Shown: one piece after another, positions 19,956 to 28,618 of the stretch | Layout of the letters: every line of letters begins with the position of its first letter | How positions within the stretch are numbered: position 1 is the first letter of the stretch | NCBI RefSeq assembly: GCF_023920105.1 | Contig: NZ_CP083693.1 | Coordinates: 1,691,001 to 1,755,000 of the forward strand | Direction of reading: 5' to 3' | Length of the DNA: 64,000 nt | Source of the DNA: Bartonella taylorii | GTDB taxonomy: Bacteria > Pseudomonadota > Alphaproteobacteria > Rhizobiales > Rhizobiaceae | Made by a program: the position numbers and the translations under genes | The notes under the pieces: generated by a model | The model's database searches: none | Told to the model about the DNA's origin: nothing | The model's input: only the letters and a program-made list of their open reading frames with translations

Positions 19956-20420
19956 TCAAGCGGCATTTGATTCTGAGTTCTGAATCAATAAAGCATAAAG
20001 CGCGCTGGCGTCATAAGTGTTGCGCAATTTTTGAACAACATCAGCATGACGCAAAACACGCGCAATCTGCGACAAAGCTTTTAAGTGGTCTGCACCTGCG
20101 TTCTCAGGAGCTAAAAGGAGAAAAACAAGATCAATAGGTTCGTCATCGAGAGCTTCAAAATCAACGGGGCTTTCAAGGCGTGCAAATATACCAATGATAC
20201 GGTTAATACCAAGCAGTTTTCCATGAGGAATCGCAATACCACCACCCAACCCCGTTGAACCTAATTTTTCACGTTGCAAAACAATATCAAAAATTACATG
20301 TTCACTAAGACCTGTCAGCTCAGCAGCTTTTTCGGCTAAAATTTGCAGAACTTGTTTCTTCGAATTTGCTTTAAGGACCGGAATAATTGCTTCCGGTGCA
20401 ATTAACTCACTCAAATTCAT
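19956..20420 (-). CDS. ptsN: PTS IIA-like nitrogen regulatory protein (EIIA-Ntr)
   Basis: A 154-residue phosphocarrier of the nitrogen-related phosphotransferase system. The phospho-accepting His is at residue 66 in GGGIAIPHGKL, followed by the fold's FARLESPVDFEALDDEPIDLVFLLLAPE. It receives phosphate from PtsP via NPr and controls targets by protein contact rather than by sugar transport. In related bacteria it follows rpoN and hpf next to the lpt genes. Here both are missing and ptsN is flanked by long gaps. The frame is intact, which suggests it is still under selection. Confidence 0.93.
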   Translation of the reverse strand: MNLSELIAPEAIIPVLKANSKKQVLQILAEKAAELTGLSEHVIFDIVLQREKLGSTGLGGGIAIPHGKLLGINRIIGIFARLESPVDFEALDDEPIDLVFLLLAPENAGADHLKALSQIARVLRHADVVQKLRNTYDASALYALLIQNSESNAA

Positions 20421-21762
20421 ACTTTAATTTTCCTTTTACACGCTCAAATGCTCACCAATAAATCTGTAAACAGTCCAGATACCTAAAGTTCTTTCATTTT
20501 TTTGCATCATCGCATGTGACTTTACTTTTCAATTTATAATGGGTGATAGTTCAATTCATCACATATCACTCTCAGCGCAACAATAAATAGTACTCAGATC
20601 CTCATTAACAGCACGAGAAAACAAGGAAATAAGGTTGTTCATAAAATTAAATTCCCTACAATAGGAGCAAAGATCATCATTCATAAATTTAATGACCTTT
20701 CCGTTACAAAAGTTGGTGTACAATTCTTTACCAAACCTTTCCCTTCCTTTTTAAAATTAGCTCCTATAAAATGAGAAGCATATCAAGACAAAATAGTGCT
20801 TTACCTCGACAATATACTGTGTAGCTTGAGTATTGCCCGACAACGACAATCCAAAGGCTTTAAATCGTTCAATAGTTATTTTAAAGAGATTCACAGATTT
20901 TATCTGATATCCGCAGTCGTGCTCCTGCTTTTAAATGTGCAATGCAAACCACCGAAATACCACAAATCCTATTTGACAACCATAATATATATAACCCATG
21001 GCGTTACCATCAAAATATCTAAAACAGCATCCTCGATATATTGTTTAATTCAACAGTGAAAAGCATTATTAATATCTACGTAACTTCCAACAACATGCGC
21101 ATTTATTTACAGCCTCGTTTATCATTCATTATCAGGTTAATCCAGTGATATCTTTTCCATGATACAAACAAAAGCAAACTAAACCGATAACATAATAGAA
21201 TCATTATACTTTGATGAGTTCCTTTTTCATAACCCAGAAAAAACTCAGTTTAATATTATAGTCATAAAAGAAGTTTTGGCATAAATAAGGAACTTCTCAG
21301 CAATAACGCGATAAATACAATCGTTAGAGAAAGTTTTATTGCGTAATCAAACTAAAAACACCTATTCTCCATTTTGTCCTCCAACAACTGTATCCCCTTA
21401 TTTTATTTGCAGCTCTTAACAATAACATCACAGTTTCATATACTGGCACCATTATCATACTAATTGCCAGTTCCCAATATTGTTAACTATTTTTGCATTG
21501 AAACGGTTCATGAGAGGTATTTTTAATCCTTTCTTAAACGGTTTTTAACTGATTCATCATAAGAAGGTTCGAGATAAAAAATCCTTACTGTATTCGTATC
21601 TTTCATTCAACAAGCAAAATACTAAATTATCATTTACAAATAAATCTGTTATGACGAAATGAGTAACAATTTTTTTTGATTTCTTGAACATGTGAGAATA
21701 GCACTTATACTCATCACGTTGATCCGTTTAAGCTTAAATGAAAACGCATAAAAGCTGTAAAA
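20421..21762. other. Non-coding gap at the expected rpoN-hpf position
   Basis: About 1.34 kb with no supported gene between ptsN and lptB, both of which read leftwards. In Rhizobium and relatives the order is lptA-lptB-rpoN-hpf-ptsN, so this is where sigma-54 and the ribosome hibernation factor would lie. I looked at the - strand for HPF-like or RpoN-box fragments and found none that I would defend. An 87-codon + frame at 20796-21059 has no recognisable features and looks like chance. The right end of the gap must carry any ptsN promoter. Confidence 0.5.
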
Positions 21763-22557
21763 TCAGAGAGAAAATTGATTTCCTAAATAAATTCTGCGTA
21801 CATCAACATTGTTAATAATATCATTAGGACAGCCGTGCACTAACACTTGTCCCGCATGAATGATATAAGCGCGGTCGACAAGTCCCAATGTTTCGCGCAC
21901 ATTATGATCCGTTATCAAAACACCAATTCCACGTCGTGTTAAATGACGAATAAGCTGCTGAATATCAAAAATGGCGATAGGATCAATTCCTGCAAATGGT
22001 TCATCAAGTAACATAAAATTTGGGCGAGAAGCTAAAGCGCGCGCGATTTCAAGTCGCCGACGCTCTCCCCCTGATAAAGAAAGAGCAGGCATTTTGCGTA
22101 AATGATCAATTTTAAACTCATGCAAAAGATTCTCTAACTCTTCACGTCGTTTAAGGTGATCTTTTTCAACTACCTCTAAAACAGCTTTAATGTTATTTTC
22201 TACTGAAAGACCACGAAAAATAGAAGCTTCCTGCGGAAGATACCCAATACCCAAACGAGCACGTCGATACATCGGAAGATGCGTGATATCAAAGCCATCA
22301 ATTTTAATGGACCCTCCATCAGATTTAATGAGTCCCGTAACCATATAAAAACAGGTTGTTTTCCCCGCACCATTGGGACCTAAAATGCCAACAGCCTCTC
22401 CAGTACGAATGCCAAAAGAAACACCATTAACAGCCTGTCTTCCACGGTAAACTTTAATCAAATGACTGGCAATTAAAGTCCCCTTTAAGCGCTTTTTTAA
22501 AGCTTCACCTGCAAGATCATGTTTGTCCGTCTGTTTTTTTCTTTTGATTCCAAACAT
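21763..22557 (-). CDS. lptB: LPS export ABC transporter ATP-binding protein LptB
   Basis: A 264-residue cytoplasmic ATPase that powers lipopolysaccharide extraction from the inner membrane with LptF, LptG and LptC. Walker A GPNGAGKTT is at residues 60-68, the Q-loop GYLPQEASIFRGL follows, the ABC signature is LSGGERRR, Walker B is FMLLDEPFAGID and the H-loop is ITDHNVRET. A basic N-terminal extension of about 25 residues precedes the ABC core. It follows lptA by 6 bp. Confidence 0.96.
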   Translation of the reverse strand: MFGIKRKKQTDKHDLAGEALKKRLKGTLIASHLIKVYRGRQAVNGVSFGIRTGEAVGILGPNGAGKTTCFYMVTGLIKSDGGSIKIDGFDITHLPMYRRARLGIGYLPQEASIFRGLSVENNIKAVLEVVEKDHLKRREELENLLHEFKIDHLRKMPALSLSGGERRRLEIARALASRPNFMLLDEPFAGIDPIAIFDIQQLIRHLTRRGIGVLITDHNVRETLGLVDRAYIIHAGQVLVHGCPNDIINNVDVRRIYLGNQFSL

Positions 22558-22563
22558 GAAATC

Positions 22564-23172
22564 TTAATGGCCATTCTGTTGACTTTGTTTAAAAATGATA
22601 GAAACACGGCCCTTTTTCTCAGATGTCTCACATCCTTCTAGAAAAGCCTTTCCGCTTTTCATATCTGCCGTTAATTTGCACCCCTTTGCTACATTATCAC
22701 CGTCAGTTAACACAACATTCTTCCCTGTCAAACTCATTATTTTCGACTTTCCATCAAAAACACCTTTATCACCAGTAGCGATTTGTGTAGCAATTTTTAT
22801 ATAAACTTTTCCTAAAGCTTCCATTTTCTTAATACTTGTCGAGCCAAACCAAGCAGGTGATGATGCCTTCGTATCTACTTGGTTCTTATCAGCGACTTTA
22901 TGCGCTTTATCGTAGTAAACAATTAATTTTGCTGTTCGCAAAAGACGTTCGCCTTGAACCACCGAAACATCACCATTAAAAAGCGCTATCCCCTCTTTAT
23001 CACGTATTTCTAAAGAATTTGCATAGAGTTCTAACGGTTCTTTGTCATTTGATAAATTAATCCCAAAATGGGCACCTTCAGCATATCCCAAAACTGTTCC
23101 AAACCCTAATATGCCCATGCTCAAAGCCAAAGTTACACCCATCCATTTTTTGTATGAATCCCTCAGCTTCAT
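22564..23172 (-). CDS. lptA: Periplasmic LPS-bridge protein LptA
   Basis: A 202-residue OstA-like beta-jellyroll protein that carries lipopolysaccharide across the periplasm between LptC and LptD. A signal peptide is visible (hydrophobic stretch about residues 13-30, ending VLGYAEGA). The core repeats the OstA pattern, with LEIRDKEGIALFNGDVSVVQGE near residue 55 and LTADMKSGKAFLEG near the end. It lies between lptC and lptB in the same direction. Confidence 0.9.
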   Translation of the reverse strand: MKLRDSYKKWMGVTLALSMGILGFGTVLGYAEGAHFGINLSNDKEPLELYANSLEIRDKEGIALFNGDVSVVQGERLLRTAKLIVYYDKAHKVADKNQVDTKASSPAWFGSTSIKKMEALGKVYIKIATQIATGDKGVFDGKSKIMSLTGKNVVLTDGDNVAKGCKLTADMKSGKAFLEGCETSEKKGRVSIIFKQSQQNGH

Positions 23173-23255
23173 CTCATCACTCTCATATTCTTCTGTTCAT
23201 ATATACACATACTTCTTTTTCATAAAGATCACTTAAGATTCGTATCGATACTCTC

Positions 23256-23900
23256 TCATTGTTTATCAAACACTAAATGTACACCACCATGAAAGTATAT
23301 ATTTTGTCCTTTTTCTCGAATTTGCAAAGCATTTGCTGCAAGATGTAAACCTGCGCGCTGAATATTGACGGGTTGTTTTGTATTTAATTGCCCCTCTGAT
23401 AAATTAATATCTGCTGCTATAAACTGTGCAATCATTCCGTCATTTGTTGTAATGGTGAATGGCTTATCCAATTGTAAATAACCATTAATATTATCGTAAG
23501 ATCCCCCTTGCGCATCGAGAAAAACGCGCTTTTGTTTGCCCACAGATACCTCGGCCGTAATGTTTTGCAACCCAATTACTCCAGAACGTGTACGATCTTG
23601 AAATGCCTCTTCTGCTTTAAGCCAATAAGGTTCATGAGAGCGCGTGTAACCTTCTAATTTTGGATTGCGCATTGTTAATTTCATTACCCCTTCCTCTTCG
23701 CTATTCAAAGTTACAGGGTCAGAAGCAACGGGAGTAAAGGAAAATGTAAACCAGCAAAAAACGAGCACTGCCACCAGTGCTAAGAGAGGTAAAAAAAACT
23801 TTAATATGCTAATGCGACGCGAATGACGAGATGCTTTTTTAAAAACATCACCAAGAGATGATTGCGTTGAAAAGCCTTCATAATGATTGTGTATGGACAT
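23256..23900 (-). CDS. lptC: LPS export protein LptC
   Basis: A 214-residue bitopic inner-membrane protein that docks on LptBFG and hands LPS to LptA. There is a cytoplasmic N-terminus of about 30 residues, one transmembrane helix (about 33-52), then a periplasmic jellyroll with the LptC pattern MRNPKLEGYTRSHEPYWLKAEEA. It is first gene of lptC-lptA-lptB, divergent from ihfB across about 190 bp that must carry both promoters. Confidence 0.88.
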   Translation of the reverse strand: MSIHNHYEGFSTQSSLGDVFKKASRHSRRISILKFFLPLLALVAVLVFCWFTFSFTPVASDPVTLNSEEEGVMKLTMRNPKLEGYTRSHEPYWLKAEEAFQDRTRSGVIGLQNITAEVSVGKQKRVFLDAQGGSYDNINGYLQLDKPFTITTNDGMIAQFIAADINLSEGQLNTKQPVNIQRAGLHLAANALQIREKGQNIYFHGGVHLVFDKQ

Positions 23901-24090
23901 ACTCTCCTAATCTCTTAAATGTTCCGCGTTTTTCAATTTGTATACCCCCTATAAGGTGTATTTTAAAATTTTGTTTCTTGCAATTTGTTTTTTCTTGGTT
24001 TTATTTTGCTTTCAACCATTTATATATTGTAATGTGCATACATGGAATGCACAATTATAGAAAATCTTTTTGTGTGAAAGTGAGGCTATT

Positions 24091-24369
24091 TTGGTTAAAT
24101 CAGAGCTTGTGCAAATTATTGCCCGTCAGAACCCGCATCTCTTTCAGCGTGATGTGGAAAATATTGTGAATGCTATTTTTGAGGAAATTGCGACAGCACT
24201 TGCGAATGGCAATCGTGTTGAACTTCGCGGATTTGGAGCTTTCTCAGTCAAAAGCCGCTCAGGCCGTAACGGCCGTAACCCCCGAACAGGTGAAGCTGTT
24301 GTCGTTGAAGAAAAATGGATTCCTTTTTTCAAAACTGGCAAGGATTTGCGTGATCGTCTTAACCAATGA
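24091..24369 (+). CDS. ihfB: Integration host factor subunit beta
   Basis: A 92-residue nucleoid protein that with IhfA bends DNA in replication, recombination and transcription. The HU/IHF fold is complete, with the diagnostic [10 protein letters not shown] arm. The frame opens at a TTG at 24070, but a second TTG at 24091 gives [15 protein letters not shown], the usual IHF-beta start. It has AGTGAGG 5 nt upstream, so I chose it. A TTG start may keep expression modest. The stop overlaps lapA by 4 bp. Confidence 0.93.
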   Translation: MVKSELVQIIARQNPHLFQRDVENIVNAIFEEIATALANGNRVELRGFGAFSVKSRSGRNGRNPRTGEAVVVEEKWIPFFKTGKDLRDRLNQ

Positions 24370-24674
24370 GTAAACTTATGGCAATCAAACGTATCCTTTT
24401 AGCAATTATTGTAGTGATTCTCACAGCATTTTTGCTTGCTGTTATTGTAGCTAATCGTCAAATGGTTACATTAACCCTTGATCCTTTTCAGATCAGCTCT
24501 GGGAATTTTACTTATCACGCTCCTTTTTTTATATGGTTCTTTGTTTTTTTCGGTCTTGGTATTTTATTAGGGGTCTTAATAAATTGGTTTGCATATCATA
24601 AATGCAAAAAAGCTCTCAGAAAAAGTAAAGCTGAGCTCGAAAAATTAAAAATGTCGGTCACGGATATAATATAA
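24366..24674 (+). CDS. LapA (DUF1049) family membrane protein
   Basis: A 102-residue protein with two transmembrane helices (about residues 9-29 and 51-73) and a charged, coiled-coil-like tail rich in Lys and Glu, which is the lipopolysaccharide assembly protein A domain layout. In enterics LapA works with LapB and FtsH to control LPS synthesis, but the alphaproteobacterial members are uncharacterised. Its place just after ihfB, overlapping by ATGA, is conserved in Rhizobiales. There the trpFBA genes usually follow; here they are absent. Confidence 0.78.
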   Translation: MSKLMAIKRILLAIIVVILTAFLLAVIVANRQMVTLTLDPFQISSGNFTYHAPFFIWFFVFFGLGILLGVLINWFAYHKCKKALRKSKAELEKLKMSVTDII

Positions 24675-24831
24675 GGGTATTTTAGTAAAATCTCTTCCTT
24701 ATAGTGTTTAATACAGAGTAAAAATATTCTTTTTCTTTTTTTCTATACATGTTTTAATTGATCCTAGCCTCTTTGCACTCTTACGAGAAATTCAATAGCT
24801 TTGTAACATAAATTTTAAAAATACTTGTATC

Positions 24832-25776
24832 GTGATACCACACATGCCTGCACAATGCTTTAAACCTAACCATAATGATAGATATCCGCAGGAAAAGTTA
24901 CCTCTTATTTTAGAAACAGGTATGAGTGCAAATTATGCTCTCATTGACTCTGGCAATGGGCAAAAATTAGAGCGTTATGGAGCTTACCGCATTATTCGTC
25001 CTGAAGGTCAAGCACTATGGAAACCCGTTTTATCACAAGAGCAATGGGCTGATGTTGATGCTATTTTCACAGGCAATCGAGATGAAGAAGGAGTTGGTCG
25101 CTGGCATTTTCCTAAAAAACCGCTTGGTGAAACTTGGCCACTGTCTTGGAATGGACTGTCCTTTCTGGGTCGTTTTACTTCCTTTCGTCATGTGGGAGTC
25201 TTTCCTGAACAAGATGCCCATTGGCGTTTTATGGAAGAACAAATTGTAAAAACAACACGTCCAATCAAGCTGCTCAATCTTTTTGGCTACACAGGTATTG
25301 CCTCTCTGATTGGAGCACGTGCTGGCGCAAATGTTACACATGTTGATGCATCTAAAAAAGCTATCGCTTGGGCAAAAGCTAATCAAGAAAGAGCAGGATT
25401 ATCAGATAGCTCTATTCGCTGGATCTGCGATGATGCCGTAAAATTTGTCGAACGCGAACTGCGTCGGAAAAAAAACTATGATATGATTCTTCTCGACCCT
25501 CCTGCCTACGGGCGTGGACCCCATGGCGAAATTTGGCAACTGTTTGATCATTTACCAGCTATGATCACAAACTGTCGTAAACTTCTCTCCGATAAACCTC
25601 TTTCTATCGTACTTACCGCTTATTCTATTCGTGCTTCCTTCTATGCACTTCACACTTTAATGCGTGATGAATTCATAAATTTTGGTGGTACGGTTGAATC
25701 AGGAGAACTAATCTTGCGTGAAGAATCCGCGGGACGCGCCCTTTCCACTTCTCTTTTTAGCCGTTGGATTGCCTGA
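24832..25776 (+). CDS. Class I SAM-dependent RNA methyltransferase, RlmI-like
   Basis: A 314-residue methyltransferase. The SAM site is NLFGYTGIASLIGARAGANVTHVD (written here in two parts: NLFGYTGIASL, then VTHVDASKKAIAWA). The catalytic motif is LLDPPAYGRGP, as in enzymes that methylate cytosine C5 or guanine in rRNA (RlmI/RlmK relatives). The N-terminal third lacks a clear PUA signature. The target is unknown. The start is uncertain: GTG at 24832 or ATG at 24844. It lies 2 bp upstream of the TrmH-family gene, so the two probably form an operon with lspA. Confidence 0.8.
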   Translation: MIPHMPAQCFKPNHNDRYPQEKLPLILETGMSANYALIDSGNGQKLERYGAYRIIRPEGQALWKPVLSQEQWADVDAIFTGNRDEEGVGRWHFPKKPLGETWPLSWNGLSFLGRFTSFRHVGVFPEQDAHWRFMEEQIVKTTRPIKLLNLFGYTGIASLIGARAGANVTHVDASKKAIAWAKANQERAGLSDSSIRWICDDAVKFVERELRRKKNYDMILLDPPAYGRGPHGEIWQLFDHLPAMITNCRKLLSDKPLSIVLTAYSIRASFYALHTLMRDEFINFGGTVESGELILREESAGRALSTSLFSRWIA

Positions 25777-25778
25777 AT

Positions 25779-26633
25779 ATGTGTATACCAAAAATCGGTA
25801 AAGTTAAAGAAATAAGCTCCCTTAGCAATCCTATCATCAAGGACCTTCGAGCACTTAGCCAGAAGAAAAACCGTAATCGAGAAGGTCTTTTCATGGCAGA
25901 AGGACTGAAATTGGTGATTGATGCTCTCAATCTCGGCTGGACAATACAAACACTCATTTTTTCTAAAAGCAAAATGGAGAACACTGCTATCGAAAACACC
26001 GCTGCGCGCACTGTGGCAAATGGCGGTTTTGTCATTAAAGCCTCACAAAAAGTGATGGAATCCATTACCCGTCGCGATAATCCACAAACAGTTATTGGTA
26101 TCTTCAAACAACAGTGGCAACCACTTGAAATGATAAAAGGACAGGTCAATGACGTTTATGTCGCGCTTGATCGAGTGCGTGACCCTGGAAATCTTGGCAC
26201 CATTATTCGCACTGCCGATGCCGTAGGAGCTAAAGGTGTTATTTTGATTGGCGAAACAACAGATCCCTTCTCACCCGAAACAGTACGTGCAACAATGGGA
26301 TCAATTTTTTCCATTCCACTTTATCGTTTTGGTGAAAGCGCCTTTCTAAACTGGTCTGCTCACTTTAAAGGCATGATTATTGGCACGCATCTCAAAGGGT
26401 CTACCGATTACCGTACAATTGATTTCAAAGGCGGCCCTATTATACTTTTAATGGGAAATGAAAAACAGGGTTTACCAGATAGCCTTGCGAATCGTTGTGA
26501 TAAACTCGCGCGCATTCCACAAAGTGGACGCGCTGATTCGCTTAATCTAGCGATAGCAACAGCTATTATGCTTTATGAAATCCGCCGCCCTTATTTAACA
26601 CTGGAGCATGTGAGGCTAGAATATGATACGTAA
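25779..26633 (+). CDS. TrmH/SpoU-family RNA 2'-O-methyltransferase
   Basis: A 284-residue SPOUT enzyme that methylates a ribose in tRNA or rRNA. All three SpoU motifs are visible: DRVRDPGNLGTIIRTADAVG, ILLMGNEKQGLP and RIPQSGRADSLNLAIATAIM. An N-terminal substrate-binding domain (SSLSNPIIKDLRALSQKKNR) precedes it. The frame extends to a TTG at 25764 inside the previous gene; the ATG at 25779 is more likely. The exact RNA target cannot be told from sequence. It overlaps lspA by 11 bp. Confidence 0.85.
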   Translation: MCIPKIGKVKEISSLSNPIIKDLRALSQKKNRNREGLFMAEGLKLVIDALNLGWTIQTLIFSKSKMENTAIENTAARTVANGGFVIKASQKVMESITRRDNPQTVIGIFKQQWQPLEMIKGQVNDVYVALDRVRDPGNLGTIIRTADAVGAKGVILIGETTDPFSPETVRATMGSIFSIPLYRFGESAFLNWSAHFKGMIIGTHLKGSTDYRTIDFKGGPIILLMGNEKQGLPDSLANRCDKLARIPQSGRADSLNLAIATAIMLYEIRRPYLTLEHVRLEYDT

Positions 26634-27126
26634 ATCACTTCCTTTTTTTCTCCTTGGCTTGGCACTTACAATAGGGTTTGATCAAGCAATCAAATACTGG
26701 GTTATGCACAATATGCCTTTAGGAACAGCACAACCACTTCTTCCTTTTCTTTCCCTCTATCATGTGCGTAATTCTGGTATTGCATTTTCGTTTTTTTCTT
26801 CCTTTTCTCACTGGGGACTTATCGCCATTACATTCGTTATTATTGTTTTTCTTTTATGGCTCTGGAAAAATATTGAATATAATAAGTCTTTAACGCGCTT
26901 TGGTCTTACCCTTATTATTGGCGGAGCTATAGGAAATCTTATTGATCGTATCCGTTTCCACCATGTTACTGATTATATACTCTTTCATATCGATGATATT
27001 TTTTATTTTGCTATTTTCAATCTTGCAGATAGTTTTATCACACTTGGTGTCATTGCTATCCTTATTGAAGAATTGCGTATCTGGATAAAAGCAAAACGTC
27101 CTTCCAATCATACATTTTCCAAATAA
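26623..27126 (+). CDS. lspA: Lipoprotein signal peptidase (signal peptidase II)
   Basis: A 167-residue inner-membrane aspartyl protease that removes the signal peptide from diacylglyceryl-prolipoproteins. It has four hydrophobic segments. The conserved boxes are present: NSGIAFSF, GGAIGNLIDRI and FNLADSFI, the last two with the catalytic Asp residues. It overlaps the TrmH-family gene by 11 bp. A likely client in this window is the Omp19-like lipoprotein at 50236. Confidence 0.95.
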   Translation: MIRKSLPFFLLGLALTIGFDQAIKYWVMHNMPLGTAQPLLPFLSLYHVRNSGIAFSFFSSFSHWGLIAITFVIIVFLLWLWKNIEYNKSLTRFGLTLIIGGAIGNLIDRIRFHHVTDYILFHIDDIFYFAIFNLADSFITLGVIAILIEELRIWIKAKRPSNHTFSK

Positions 27127-27580
27127 GAGCCTATTCATCGGCTCAAAATAGTTATATTTTATACAACATATTTATAAGATGTGCACAGCTTTATTTCTTT
27201 ATTCTGAATTAGAAAAAACCGTTCAATAACAAGTCAATAAATGAATTGTTATATGTCTTGGAAATGCTGTTTTTAAAAGACTCAATATGCCTTTGGTAAA
27301 TCGTGCAAGAACAAATACAAAATTGGGAGATTTGACAAATAGAATGATCGTATCCTCATTTTACCTTTATAAAGGTAAAGGTGGTCTTGCCCAATGGATT
27401 TTACGTTATATCACTCATGTGAGAAATAAAAATCTCATATCTTAACCATTTCTTTCACACAAAATATTACAAAAGAGACTTAGTGGTTTTATATTACAAA
27501 AAAGACTTTTCCTTACCAATTTGTAAGGTTTCTTTCCTAGACAAGTCTCTTGTAATTTTAAAATAAATCTCCATAATAAG
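27127..27580. repeat. Non-coding stretch with inverted and direct repeats upstream of the ybhL leader
   Basis: No gene is seen. Three structures stand out. A perfect 20-bp palindrome centred on TTTATAAA lies at 27360-27379. Two near-identical direct copies of ATATTACAAAAGAGACTT occur at about 27465 and 27491. An inverted partner AAGTCTCTTGTAAT is at 27543-27556, so the segment 27466-27556 can fold into a long imperfect hairpin with an inner CCTTAC/GTAAGG stem. The ybhL promoter must lie in or near it. It might be an operator, an attenuator or a mobile-element scar; the sequence alone does not decide. Confidence 0.45.
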
Positions 27581-27716
27581 GGGAGGTATGCTGGATTCCG
27601 CCAGCGGCGCCTGGAGTTGGTTGTATATGCTAAGATTAAGAGGCTTGTACAAGACTCCTTTTCGTGACGACAGCGATTCTTTTCAACTCCAATATCTGGC
27701 GGAACATATGCTAAAG
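27581..27716 (+). ncRNA. ybhL leader RNA
   Basis: A structured 5' untranslated region directly before a YbhL-family gene. The closing stem pairs TCCGCCAG (27597-27604) with CTGGCGGA (27696-27703). An inner stem pairs TGGAGTTG (27612-27619) with CAACTCCA (27684-27691). A further small hairpin includes CTTGTACAAG near 27643-27652. This position and fold match the ybhL motif described for alphaproteobacteria in a comparative search that also found metA/SAM-II, suhB, speF and serC motifs. Its ligand or function is unknown. An ATG at 27588 opens a frame across it, which I regard as chance. Confidence 0.75.
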
Positions 27717-27727
27717 GACTTTATATT

Positions 27728-28501
27728 ATGGCTGATTTCAAAAATTTACGTTCGGCGTCTGTTTCCCGTGCCGATACATCAATTGATCAAGGATTGCGCA
27801 GCTATATGCTGGGCGTCTATAATACAATGGCCATTGGTTTGCTTATTACAGCCGCTGCTGCTTACGCAATTGCATCATTAGCAACGACAACAGATATGAG
27901 CCAGGCAGCCGCTCAAATCAATAGCAGTGTTTACTTAACCTCGTTTGGAGTAACATTTTATACATCGCCACTCTCTTATATTTTTATGTTTGCACCACTT
28001 GTGGCAGTATTATTCCTCAGTTTCAAAATCAACACGTTGAGTACAAGTGCAGCCCGCAGTCTCTTTTTTGGTTATGCCGCTCTCGTTGGGCTTTCACTGT
28101 CCTCAATCATTTTGCGCTATACAACAGAAAGTATTGTGCAAACATTTGTCATTACCGCTGCTGCTTTTGGCTCTCTTTCACTTTATGGTTATACAACAAA
28201 GCGTGACCTTACGGCCATGAGTTCATTCCTTTTTATGGGTTTGATAGGTTTGTTTTTTTCTATGATTGTGAATATCTTTCTTGGATCAAGTGCCTTGCAA
28301 TTTGCTATCTCCGTGATTGGCGTGTTGATTTTTGCTGGTTTAACAGCTTACGACACACAGAGCATTAAATTGATGTATTACGAAGGAGATGAAAGTGACA
28401 CGAAAGGTCGTAAGATTATTATGGGTGCACTGAATCTTTATCTTGATTTCATCAATATGTTTGTCTTTTTGCTACAATTTCTTGGCTCAAACCGTGATTG
28501 A
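27728..28501 (+). CDS. ybhL: Bax inhibitor-1 / YbhL family membrane protein
   Basis: A 257-residue inner-membrane protein with about seven hydrophobic helices and the family patterns YMLGVYNTMAIGLLITAAAAY near the start and AGLTAYDTQSIKLMY near residue 218. Bacterial relatives include BsYetJ, a pH-sensitive calcium leak channel, but the role in alphaproteobacteria is not settled. The ATG at 27728 follows GCTAAAGGAC. It is preceded by the ybhL leader and followed by a strong terminator, so it is a single-gene unit under probable RNA-level control. Confidence 0.88.
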   Translation: MADFKNLRSASVSRADTSIDQGLRSYMLGVYNTMAIGLLITAAAAYAIASLATTTDMSQAAAQINSSVYLTSFGVTFYTSPLSYIFMFAPLVAVLFLSFKINTLSTSAARSLFFGYAALVGLSLSSIILRYTTESIVQTFVITAAAFGSLSLYGYTTKRDLTAMSSFLFMGLIGLFFSMIVNIFLGSSALQFAISVIGVLIFAGLTAYDTQSIKLMYYEGDESDTKGRKIIMGALNLYLDFINMFVFLLQFLGSNRD

Positions 28502-28528
28502 TTGCAAAATCAAAGTTATAGCTCAATT

Positions 28529-28572
28529 AAAGAACCTTGTTTCTAAAAAGAAACAAGGTTCTTTTGTTTTTA
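28529..28572 (+). terminator. Intrinsic terminator of ybhL
   Basis: A perfect 16-bp stem (28529-28544 with 28549-28564), an AAAA loop and a following TGTTTTT tract, 28 bp after the ybhL stop codon. This is one of the strongest intrinsic terminators in the window. Confidence 0.9.
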
Positions 28573-28618
28573 GCAAAAATGCTTACACTTTACCTCTTAG
28601 TACAACACACTTCATAAA

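Noticed and set aside
20796..21059. An 87-codon + frame in the gap between ptsN and lptB
   Set aside because: No ribosome-binding site, no recognisable pattern, composition like the surrounding non-coding DNA, and it is opposite to the neighbouring genes.
24070..24090. A seven-residue N-terminal extension of IHF beta from an earlier TTG
   Set aside because: The second TTG gives the conserved family start and has a better-placed ribosome-binding site.
24670..24703. Hairpin TATAAGG/CCTTATA after lapA as a terminator
   Set aside because: The stem is only 7 bp of mostly A/T with a 20-nt loop and no clean T-tract, too weak to list as a terminator.
27588..27881. A 97-codon + frame starting in the ybhL leader
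   Set aside because: It crosses the structured leader and then runs out of frame through ybhL. No protein features are visible.
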